A stretch of DNA of 64,000 nt, taken from positions 1 to 64,000 of the forward strand of contig CAWIHA010000040.1 in the NCBI GenBank assembly GCA_963835855.1. Direction: 5' to 3'. The notes beneath the pieces are model-generated. The model was not told the origin of the DNA and made no database searches. It was given only the letters and a program-made list of their open reading frames with translations. Source of the DNA: CAWIHA01 sp963835855. GTDB taxonomy: Bacteria; Acidobacteriota; Terriglobia; Bryobacterales; Bryobacteraceae. Shown here piece by piece: positions 43,001 through 50,228 of the stretch; position 1 is the first letter of the stretch, and each line of letters starts with the position of its first letter. The position numbers and the translations under genes are program-made.

Positions 43001-45271
43001 TCATGCCGTCTGGCGTCTGGCTCCTTCGGGCAGCTCGGCACGTATCTCGGATACCGCTCCGATGAGGTTCGCAGCCCAGCGGTAGATGTTATGCTCCTTC
43101 ACCACGCGCCGCATCCGCCGCATTCTTTCCTTCTTTTCGCTTGGGTCCATCTCGAGAGCAAAGCGGATCGCTTCGGCGAGCTGCTCGGTGTCGTAGGGAT
43201 TCACAATCAGCGCGTCCTCTAGTTCGCGGCTGGCGCCGGTGAAGAGGCTCAGAATCAGTACGCCTCCTTCGTCGTCGCGCGTGGCCACGAATTCTTTCGC
43301 CATCAGATTCATTCCATCGTGCAGGGAGGTGACCAGGCACAGGTCGGCGAGCCGGTAAAACGGTTCAATCTCCCGATGGTTGTGGTGACGTTTGAGGAAG
43401 ACGATCGGTTTTGAGGGCTTGTTCTGGAAACGCTGGTTGATGCGCTCCGCTTCGGCTTCGACCTCAGCGATCAGGTCCTGATAACGCCCAATATGCGTCC
43501 GGCTGGGCGCCCCGACCTGCACGAACGTAAAACGCCCTTGGTAGGACGGGTGCTTTTCGAGGAAGCGTTCGATGCCGCGGAAGCGCTCGGGAATGCCCTT
43601 GGTGTAGTCCAGGCGATCCACGCCGATTCCCAGGTAGTCGGCCTGCACGCCCAGTTGCTTTTCGAGTGTGGCACGTTCGAGGCGCATAGCCTCAGCCCCA
43701 TTGGAGTAAAACGGCGGGTCTTCCTTGAAATCCACGCTGATGGGGAATGGCCGCACCGCGGTGAGGTGGCCGCCTTTATTTACGGCGAATCGCTCCCACT
43801 CAATGCGCGACTCAAGCGTGCGATCGATGGTTTCCAGAAAGTTGTTGCAATGCGACTGGATGTGGAAACCAATGAGGTCCGCGCCCAGGAGGCCTTCCAG
43901 CAATTCACGCTGCCAGGGACAGATGCCGAACGCTTCCGGATTCGGCCAGGGAATGTGCCAGAAGATCGCCACGCGCACGTCGGGACGTTTCTGCTTGATC
44001 AGGCGCGGAAGGAGGGCGAAGTGATAGTCCTGAACGAGAACGATGGGGTGATCGCCGCCGGCCAGCTCATCGAGCACGGCGGCCGCAAACTTGCCGTTGA
44101 CATCCTGATAGGCTTCCCAATCTTCGACGCGGAAAATCGGCCGTGTGTGCGCGATGTGGCAGAGCGGCCAAAGACCTTCGTTGGAGAAGCCATAGTAATA
44201 TCTTTCTTCCTCTTCGCGTGTGAGCCACACGCGCCGGAGCGTGTACTGCGGCTCGTCCGGGGGTACGCGTAGGCGATCGTGCGCATCCACGGTTTCATGA
44301 TCCGCGTCGGCAGAGCCATGCGCGATCCAAGTGCCGTCACAAGCCCGCAGGATCGGCTCCATGGCCGTCACCAGTCCGCTGGCCGGCACGACGGTTTCCA
44401 CCGAATTGCCGCGGTGCACATGTTCGTAAGGCTCGCGGTTAGAGACCACAAACAAGCGGCTGCCATTGAGCGTGGCCTGTTGGTAGACGCGCAACCGCTC
44501 CGCCGTCCAAAGCGAATTCGCAGCCTCGCGCAGCCGGGCCTCCACTTCGGCCGAAGCCCGGGCCATTCTGAGACTCGCGGCCAGGTTCGTCACTTCGCGC
44601 GTGAGCGGCTTGAACACGTCCCCCGCGGGAAGATCCGGGTGCGGAGCGCTGATCCCCGCACGAAGATCCTTCAGCCACTGCGCCATGTGCGCAATGGGCC
44701 GCTCCATGCTCCAGCGGACAATCAGCAACGTGATGGCAGAGATCAACAACATCTGGATCAGGACGTGTTCGAAGGTGTCTCGCCAAATCTCGGTGTTCTG
44801 AGCGTCGATATAGGAGGCGTCATGAAAGACGGCCAGCGCCCAGACTGCCTGGCCGCCATCGTGCACCGGCACGGCGTACAGATACATTTTGTTCCGGCCT
44901 ACGGTAAAGAAGTTGTTCCAGCCATGGCCCATGAATACGGTCCTGTCCACAGCAGGCGGCTGCGACCCCAAACGCTCGGCGAGATTCGAAGTCATCAGCG
45001 CGGGATGGTCCGGTTGATCATAGAGCGCCACGCCCGCCAAGCGCTCGCGGTTGCCGAACCGTTCTAGAATGCGCTGAAGACCTTCCTGCGCGCCCTCCGC
45101 CAATAGAGGCTGCACCGTCTCTTGCAAACTCTCGGCCAGCACCTGGGCGCGCTTTCCCAGCTCAACTCTGCGGGCCCGGTTACCTGCCTGCACCTGATAA
45201 ACAGCGAACAGAACGGAGACAATCGTGACGGCGAGGACCAGGGAAAGGGTCAAACGGAGGCCCATGCGCAT
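43001..45271 (-). CDS. otsA: Membrane sensor-HAMP fused to trehalose-6-phosphate synthase
   Basis: A 756-residue fusion from the ATG at 45271, which has GGAAGG 7 bases upstream; an ATG at 45331 would only add a 20-residue polar leader. Residues ~5-27 are a membrane helix, ~28-165 an extracytoplasmic sensor-like domain, ~167-187 a second helix (HVLIQMLLISAITLLIV), and ~188-240 a HAMP-like linker (RPIAHMAQWLKDL...PLTREVTNLAASL). Residues ~268-745 are a complete GT20 enzyme: SNREPYEHVH, VQDYHFALLPRL, FWHIPWPNPEAFGI, VDRLDYTKGIPERF and HDGMNLMAKEFVA, with the UDP-glucose and glucose-6-phosphate-binding residues kept. OtsA is normally soluble; here it appears tethered and possibly signal-gated. 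Confidence 0.88.
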   Translation of the reverse strand: MRMGLRLTLSLVLAVTIVSVLFAVYQVQAGNRARRVELGKRAQVLAESLQETVQPLLAEGAQEGLQRILERFGNRERLAGVALYDQPDHPALMTSNLAERLGSQPPAVDRTVFMGHGWNNFFTVGRNKMYLYAVPVHDGGQAVWALAVFHDASYIDAQNTEIWRDTFEHVLIQMLLISAITLLIVRWSMERPIAHMAQWLKDLRAGISAPHPDLPAGDVFKPLTREVTNLAASLRMARASAEVEARLREAANSLWTAERLRVYQQATLNGSRLFVVSNREPYEHVHRGNSVETVVPASGLVTAMEPILRACDGTWIAHGSADADHETVDAHDRLRVPPDEPQYTLRRVWLTREEEERYYYGFSNEGLWPLCHIAHTRPIFRVEDWEAYQDVNGKFAAAVLDELAGGDHPIVLVQDYHFALLPRLIKQKRPDVRVAIFWHIPWPNPEAFGICPWQRELLEGLLGADLIGFHIQSHCNNFLETIDRTLESRIEWERFAVNKGGHLTAVRPFPISVDFKEDPPFYSNGAEAMRLERATLEKQLGVQADYLGIGVDRLDYTKGIPERFRGIERFLEKHPSYQGRFTFVQVGAPSRTHIGRYQDLIAEVEAEAERINQRFQNKPSKPIVFLKRHHNHREIEPFYRLADLCLVTSLHDGMNLMAKEFVATRDDEGGVLILSLFTGASRELEDALIVNPYDTEQLAEAIRFALEMDPSEKKERMRRMRRVVKEHNIYRWAANLIGAVSEIRAELPEGARRQTA

Positions 45272-45361
45272 GCGATGACCTTCCTTTCTATGCCCGATGT
45301 GCCGCCACAACTCCCGCGCGAGCTCGCGCACGGGCCAACACAGTACTTTGACGGCAGCCGC

Positions 45362-45790
45362 TCACTGAGCGGCTGAAATGGATTTCGGCTTCCCGGCCGC
45401 AGCCGCGGTGGCCGACCGCCTGACCGGCGTCTGGTCGCAAGCGTGAGCAAGGATTCTCTGCACTTCGCTCGCATCAAAAGGTTGCACAAGCAGATCATAA
45501 GCCCCGAGGTTTAGGACTTCGGCCCAGAAGCGATCATCTGTTACGCGGTGCGTGACTATGACCGCCGGAGCCAACGGCAACCCGTGCGCCAGACTGAGGA
45601 CATCGGTCCAATCGCCGTCCGGAAGCTGCGCTTCAGTCAGAATCGCCCCGTAAGATCGTTTCTGTAGCTGGCCCTGGGCATCCCTCACACTGAGGGAGTG
45701 ATCGAGGCGGACAGACGCGGGCGCAAGCATCCGAACAAGAGCCATAGCATCCGAGCGGTCAGGAGAGATGAATAAAACTACGTACTCCAT
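45362..45790 (-). CDS. Degenerate response-regulator receiver protein
   Basis: A 142-residue single-domain protein from the ATG at 45790 (GGAG upstream), with a receiver-like fold: YVVLFISPDRSDAMALVRML, AILTEAQLPDGDW, VIVTHRVTDDRF and LGAYDLLVQPFDASE. The position that normally holds the phosphorylated Asp (LTD before LPDG) appears to be Glu, and the Lys of the usual KPF loop is Gln. It is therefore probably not phosphorylated in the standard way. An Ala/Lys-rich tail follows. It lies 90 bases upstream of the sensor-OtsA gene on the same strand and could be its partner. Confidence 0.7.
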   Translation of the reverse strand: MEYVVLFISPDRSDAMALVRMLAPASVRLDHSLSVRDAQGQLQKRSYGAILTEAQLPDGDWTDVLSLAHGLPLAPAVIVTHRVTDDRFWAEVLNLGAYDLLVQPFDASEVQRILAHACDQTPVRRSATAAAAGKPKSISAAQ

Positions 45791-45955
45791 GATCCCAGCT
45801 CCAGTAACTGGTAACTTCATGATAGCCCAGATTCCATTTTTCATCAATCGAATTAATTTTGAGAATAAAGGAGATAAGCAGGATCTTGTCCTTAAGAATC
45901 GTCGTTGTGACGTGCTGGATTGGCGGGCGGGTTCGTGGGGCCGGCGGCGCGCTGG

Positions 45956-46498
45956 TTACAGCTTCTCCTGCTTCACCACCGCGATATAACCGAGGTTGCG
46001 ATAGAGCTGTTTATAGTCGAGCCCGCAGCCGATGACGAAACGGTCGGGGATTTCAAAGCAGCGGAATTCGACCGGAATCTGCACGATGCGCCGTGAGGTG
46101 CGGTCGAGCAGCGTGCATAAGGCCAGTGAGTTAGGGCCGCGAGCTGCGAGCGTTTGCAGCAGGTACCGCGCCGTGAAGCCCGTGTCGACGATATCCTCGA
46201 CCAGCAACACGTCCTCGCCCTCGATGCTGTCGTCCAGGTCCTTCGCGATGCGCACCAGTCCGGGCGCGCTGGGCCGGGTTGAAAAACTCGAGATCGACAG
46301 GAAATCCATCTTGACCGGAATCTCGATCGCCCTGGCCAGCGCCGTCAGAAAAAAGACAGAGCCTTTCAGCACGGCCACCAATTTCAAGGCGCCGCCGCGG
46401 TATTTCTCCGAAATCTCCGCGCCCACCTCGGCAATGCGCTGCCTGACCTGCTCCTCGGTGAAAAGGATGCGCTCGATCTCGGGCGCAGCGGGCTTCAT
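45956..46498 (-). CDS. hpt: Hypoxanthine phosphoribosyltransferase
   Basis: A 180-residue purine salvage enzyme starting at the ATG at 46498, which overlaps the stop of the upstream gene (ATGA). VLLVEDIVDTGFTARYL is the PRPP-binding loop with its paired acidic residues, LKGSVFFLTALAR the PPi loop, and GCGLDYKQLYRNLGYI the C-terminal motif with the substrate-binding aromatic and catalytic loop residues. It converts hypoxanthine or guanine plus PRPP to IMP or GMP. In some genomes hpt neighbours tilS and ftsH; here it follows a kinase-like gene. Confidence 0.92.
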   Translation of the reverse strand: MKPAAPEIERILFTEEQVRQRIAEVGAEISEKYRGGALKLVAVLKGSVFFLTALARAIEIPVKMDFLSISSFSTRPSAPGLVRIAKDLDDSIEGEDVLLVEDIVDTGFTARYLLQTLAARGPNSLALCTLLDRTSRRIVQIPVEFRCFEIPDRFVIGCGLDYKQLYRNLGYIAVVKQEKL

Positions 46499-47448
46499 GC
46501 TTTCACCAGCCGCTCGGCCAAACCGTATTTGAAAACGAGGTTTTCTAAATCCTTCTGGTAAAAGATTTGAACATTCACCTGAGGATAGATGGCGCGCAGC
46601 AGCTTCAGTTTGCGGTTCTTCTTGGTCACCAGGGATTGCTTCATGGTTGTCAGTTCGACGTAGAGATCGAACTCGGGCAAGTAGAAATCGGGAGTGAACG
46701 CCTCGAGCACGCGGCCGTCCTTGTCCCACTGGATCGGGAAGCTGCGCGGCTCGTACTCCCAGGCGACGCGGTAGAAGTCCAGCAGGTTGGCGAAGATCTC
46801 CTCGCTCGGGTGCATGAACTGGGCCTTCTTGAGGCTCGCTTTGCCAGGCGCCTGGATGCCATACTGCGAGAGCTTGAGGCGGACCTGAAATTGCAAGTGT
46901 GCTTCGGCTGCGGCCGAGAGCAGGCCCTGTTCGCGCAAGCCCCGCAGGTCCGCCGCCTTCGCGATCAGCTCGGCGATCAGCTCCGGCTCGAGCAGCTCCG
47001 CGTTCAAAGTGAGATCGAAGGCGTGCGCCGGCGCGCTCGGCTTGCCGAACTTGCGCTTGCGGCCGGCGCGCTGCTGGCTATCCAAGTTCCGTAGCAGTTG
47101 CTTGGCGGAGGCGTGGTCGAGGCGGTTCTCGAGCATCAGCGTTCCGATTCTGCGGGGCTCCGGTGCAACCACGTGCACGCGTAACGTTCCAGGGAAATTC
47201 TTGAACAGCAGCTCGGCGCCGTCGGTTACGACCACCAGATGGCGCCCGGCCGCCAGACGCGCCATGATCGAGATCACCGCCGGCCCGAAAGCTTTATCCG
47301 GAACCGTCCCTTCGCCGCCGAACTCCTGGTTGAGCATTTCCCGCAAACGTGCCTCGGTGACCAGTTCGAAATCGAGCCGCTGTGCCATCAAGCGGGAGAC
47401 TTCTTCGTGCCGGGAACCGGGCTGGCCGGAGATGGCGATCAGCGCCAT
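46495..47448 (-). CDS. Cytidylate-kinase-like protein fused to a nuclease-like C-terminal domain
   Basis: A 317-residue two-domain protein. Residues 1-~150 resemble the cytidylate-kinase-like family: IAISGQPGSRHEEVSRLMAQ, GRHLVVVTDGAELLF, LRVHVVAPEPRRI and LDSQQRAGRKRKF, although a classical GK(S/T) P-loop is absent. Residues ~210-317 resemble restriction-endonuclease-like folds: WEYEPRSFPIQWD, FTPDFYLPEFDLYVELTTMK and VQIFYQKDLE. The PD and E are in place, but the usual Lys (ExK) is Thr, so nuclease activity is doubtful. Its stop overlaps the hpt start, so both are co-translated. Possibly a nucleotide-sensing or tRNA-linked role; unknown. Confidence 0.6.
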   Translation of the reverse strand: MALIAISGQPGSRHEEVSRLMAQRLDFELVTEARLREMLNQEFGGEGTVPDKAFGPAVISIMARLAAGRHLVVVTDGAELLFKNFPGTLRVHVVAPEPRRIGTLMLENRLDHASAKQLLRNLDSQQRAGRKRKFGKPSAPAHAFDLTLNAELLEPELIAELIAKAADLRGLREQGLLSAAAEAHLQFQVRLKLSQYGIQAPGKASLKKAQFMHPSEEIFANLLDFYRVAWEYEPRSFPIQWDKDGRVLEAFTPDFYLPEFDLYVELTTMKQSLVTKKNRKLKLLRAIYPQVNVQIFYQKDLENLVFKYGLAERLVKA

Positions 47449-47675
47449 CGTCCGCCTACCCGGAGTCGCTCCGGGAAATAATGGGCAACCGTTTCCGGGG
47501 TCCAGCGATTGCGCCTGTTCGCCGCACGTGGCAAGCCGGCGCGGTTCACGCTCAGAATGTCGAGCATTTCTCCAAGCTCATGATAGCGCCCGCTGGCGCT
47601 GAGCGCGGCCCGTAACCTGCCTCGTAGCCTCCGCTTCGGGTTGGTGTGCCTCAGGTCCGCCAGCAAGCACGCCAT
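47439..47675 (-). CDS. Small basic protein overlapping mtaB and the kinase-like gene
   Basis: A 78-residue frame from the ATG at 47675 (a GTG at 47687 is possible). It is rich in Arg (HTNPKRRLRGRLRAAL) but has a non-random centre: YHELGEMLDILSVNRAGLP and RRWTPETVAHYFPERLR-type sequence (here NRWTPETVAHYF). It overlaps the mtaB 3' end by ~100 bases and the next gene by 10. The internal pattern suggests a real short gene rather than a shadow. No family recognised. Confidence 0.5.
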   Translation of the reverse strand: MACLLADLRHTNPKRRLRGRLRAALSASGRYHELGEMLDILSVNRAGLPRAANRRNRWTPETVAHYFPERLRVGGRWR

Positions 47676-49023
47676 CACGGGATCCACGAGCTCCGGTCAG
47701 TGGCTTGAGCCGCTCTCGCAAACCCGCAGCGGTGATGCCGCCGATTTCGATATCGCAGAGCTGGTTCGGCTCCCGCAAGCTCGCGAGCTCCACTTTCAGG
47801 AAGTTATCGCTGAGCGCCATGCCGCGCTGCGCAAGCGTCACCACCGAGAGCGTTTTGCCCACCATGCGGCGGCGAAACTCCAGGTTCTTCGCAGCCGCCA
47901 GATCGCGCAGGATGCGGTTCCGTTCCTTGCGGACCGGGATTGGGACCGCGTCAGGCGCCGCTGCCGCCGGCGTGCCTGGCCGCTCCGAGTACGTGAAGAC
48001 GTGAAGGTAAGTGAAAGGCAGGCTTTCGATGAAGCTGCGGTTCTCTTCGAACTCCTCGCCGCTTTCGCCCGGGAAACCGGTCATGACGTTGGCGCCGATG
48101 GCGGCATCCGGCATCCAGGCGCGCGCCTTGCGGACGCGGTCTTCGTAATGCCGCGGCCGGTACTTGCGGTACATGCGGCGCAGAACCGTGTCCGAGCCAG
48201 TCTGGAGCGGCGCGTGAACGTGCTTGGCGATGCGCGGCGATTCCGCCATCAACCCCAGCAAGTCGTCGGAGAGATCCATCGGCTCGACCGAGCTAAGCCG
48301 CAGCCGCTCGACCCCGGTTTGGGCGAGCAGCATCCGCAGAAGATCGGCGAGCCGCATGCGGCCGTCGAAGTCACGGCCCCAGCGGCCGAGGTTAACACCG
48401 CTCAGGACGACCTCGCGATAGCGCCGCGCCAGGTTCCTAACTTGTTCGACGGCCCATTCCGCCGGCGCGCTCCGGCTGCGCCCGCGCACGAACGGGATGA
48501 TGCAGAATGAGCACCGGTTATTGCAGCCGTCCTGGATCTTGAGGTTGGGACGGGTGCGGTCTCCGGCCGCGTCTTCGACCACCGCCGCGAGGAACTCCTG
48601 CTGCGCGAAGATATCGCTGACGCGGATCTGGCCGTGGTAGGGAACGCTCGGGTCTCGATCCTCTGCTCGATTGCCGTTGTATTCGGCAGCGAGCAGGTCC
48701 GGGATCTGCGTCTTGTGCGAATTCCCGACCACCCAGGTGACGCCTGGCAGCGCGGCCAGCTCTTCGGGGGCGCGTTGGGCGTAACAACCGGTGAGGAGGA
48801 TACGCGCTCCCGGGTTTTCACGACGCACCCGCCGGACCGCATTCCGCACATCCTCATCCGCTGCCGAGGTCACCGTGCAGGTATTCAGGATGACCAGTTC
48901 GGCCTGATGCCGCCCGGCGGCCTCGAACCCGCCCTTCAGCAAAGAGGCTTCGAGCGCGGCGCCATCGGCCTGGGTGGCCCGGCACCCGAAATTCTGGATG
49001 TAAAATGTGCCCACTCTTCCCAA
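47578..49023 (-). CDS. mtaB: tRNA t6A37 methylthiotransferase MtaB
   Basis: A 481-residue radical-SAM enzyme. The N-terminal UPF0004 domain has Cys14, Cys49 and Cys80 (NFGCRATQAD, LNTCTVTS, LLTGCYAQR), which bind one iron-sulfur cluster. GCNNRCSFCIIPFVRG (Cys167/171/174) is the radical-SAM motif, and a C-terminal TRAM-like segment follows. MtaB converts t6A at position 37 of ANN-decoding tRNAs to ms2t6A. The last ~45 residues are Arg/Gly-rich and overlap another small frame, so the true C-terminus could be shorter if a small frameshift exists. Confidence 0.9.
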   Translation of the reverse strand: MGRVGTFYIQNFGCRATQADGAALEASLLKGGFEAAGRHQAELVILNTCTVTSAADEDVRNAVRRVRRENPGARILLTGCYAQRAPEELAALPGVTWVVGNSHKTQIPDLLAAEYNGNRAEDRDPSVPYHGQIRVSDIFAQQEFLAAVVEDAAGDRTRPNLKIQDGCNNRCSFCIIPFVRGRSRSAPAEWAVEQVRNLARRYREVVLSGVNLGRWGRDFDGRMRLADLLRMLLAQTGVERLRLSSVEPMDLSDDLLGLMAESPRIAKHVHAPLQTGSDTVLRRMYRKYRPRHYEDRVRKARAWMPDAAIGANVMTGFPGESGEEFEENRSFIESLPFTYLHVFTYSERPGTPAAAAPDAVPIPVRKERNRILRDLAAAKNLEFRRRMVGKTLSVVTLAQRGMALSDNFLKVELASLREPNQLCDIEIGGITAAGLRERLKPLTGARGSRDGVLAGGPEAHQPEAEATRQVTGRAQRQRALS

Positions 49024-49093
49024 TTATATGTTGGCGGGGCGGGATCTCCGTGACGTAAAGCTTCGCCCCCGGACCGCCGATGGATGAGCAGGC

Positions 49094-50055
49094 ATGGACC
49101 GTTCCCTGTCTCAGGAGGAGATCGACAGCGTATTCCGCAATCTGCGCGGAAAGGACCGGCCTGAGGACGTGCTCAAGAAGGCGGTTCCGTACGATTTCCG
49201 CCGTCCGGACCGCATCGCCAAAGACCAGCTCCGCGCCATCCACCTGCTGCATGACAACTTCGCGCGCAACCTGGCGTCGAGCCTTTCGGCGTACCTGCGC
49301 GCCTACGTGATGGTGAATCTGGTATCGGTCGAGCAGCTCTCCTTCGTCGAGTTTTCGCAATGCCTGCCCTCGCCGACCTGCCTCGTGTCGCTCGGCATGA
49401 ACCCGTACGAGGGCAATGCGGTGTTGGAGATCAACTCGTCGCTGGTGTTTCCGATCCTCGAGATGCTGCTGGGGGGGACGGCAAATCGAGCGCGAAGATG
49501 AGCCGCGAGATCACGGAAATCGAACAGGTCGTGCTGGATGGCCTTTACCGCATCATCCTGCACGATCTGCAACAGGCCTGGCACGGCGTCACGCCCATCG
49601 ATTTCACGATCGAGGCCCGCGAGACCGAGCCGCAACTGCTGCAGATCATGGCGCCCAACGAGGCGGTGGTGACTATCGGCCTGGAGGTCCGCATCGCCGA
49701 GAACTCCGGCATGATCAACATCGGCATGCCCTCCATCATCATCAAGATGCTGCGTCAGAAATTCGACCAACAGTGGTCGGTGCGCCGCACGGAATCGACC
49801 GAGAAGGAGCAATCCCGCATTCTTCGGCTCATCAAAGCGTCCACCATCCATCTGGATGTGCGTCTGGAAGGGCAGAGCCTGCTGGTCGAAGACCTGCTCA
49901 AGCTCGGAGTGGACGACGTGCTGAAGTTCGATCACCCGGTCGAGAGGCCCGTGAGCTGCCTCGTCAACGGCAAACTGAAATACAGAGGGTGCGTCGCGAG
50001 CAACGGCCGGAACAAAGCGTTTCTGATCGAGGAGCTGCACAAGGCGGTCGAGTGA
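49094..50055 (+). pseudogene. fliM: Flagellar motor switch protein FliM, split by a frameshift in a G-run
   Basis: From the ATG at 49094 the sequence starts MDRSLSQEEIDSVFRNL, the CheY-P-binding EID motif of FliM, and continues through the middle domain (MNPYEGNAVLEINSSL) to LLGG at the run of seven G (49471-49477). There the frame is lost and ends at 49501. The next frame resumes with DGKSSAKMSREITEIEQVVL and continues, all FliM, to 50055, including the C-terminal FliN-like domain (QSLLVEDLLKLGVDDVLKF). One added G restores an intact ~320-residue FliM. No other flagellar genes lie in the window. An ATG at 49498 could start the second half alone. Confidence 0.85.
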
Positions 50056-50228
50056 CGTCAGCCCCCGGCCCGGTCACGCGCGCGCCTTCCACCGAGACTA
50101 GTGCACCGCTGAGACTACACACAGTAGCGCCAGACCGCGAGTTCGTGGGGTGGACGCGTGCCGAGAGCGGGCTGTCGTTCGATTTGAAAGCGCAAGGGGA
50201 CGTTGAGCCACCCCCGTGGCGCCGCTAA
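50052..50228 (+). CDS. Possible 58-residue protein coupled to fliM
   Basis: A GTG at 50052 overlaps the fliM stop (GTGA) and opens 58 codons, ending just inside the convergent efflux-pump gene. The peptide is Pro/Thr-rich at first (SAPGPVTRAPSTETSAP), then DREFVGWTRAESGLSFDL. Coupling by overlap is suggestive, but composition is near random for this GC content and no family is recognised. Confidence 0.25.
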   Translation: MTSAPGPVTRAPSTETSAPLRLHTVAPDREFVGWTRAESGLSFDLKAQGDVEPPPWRR

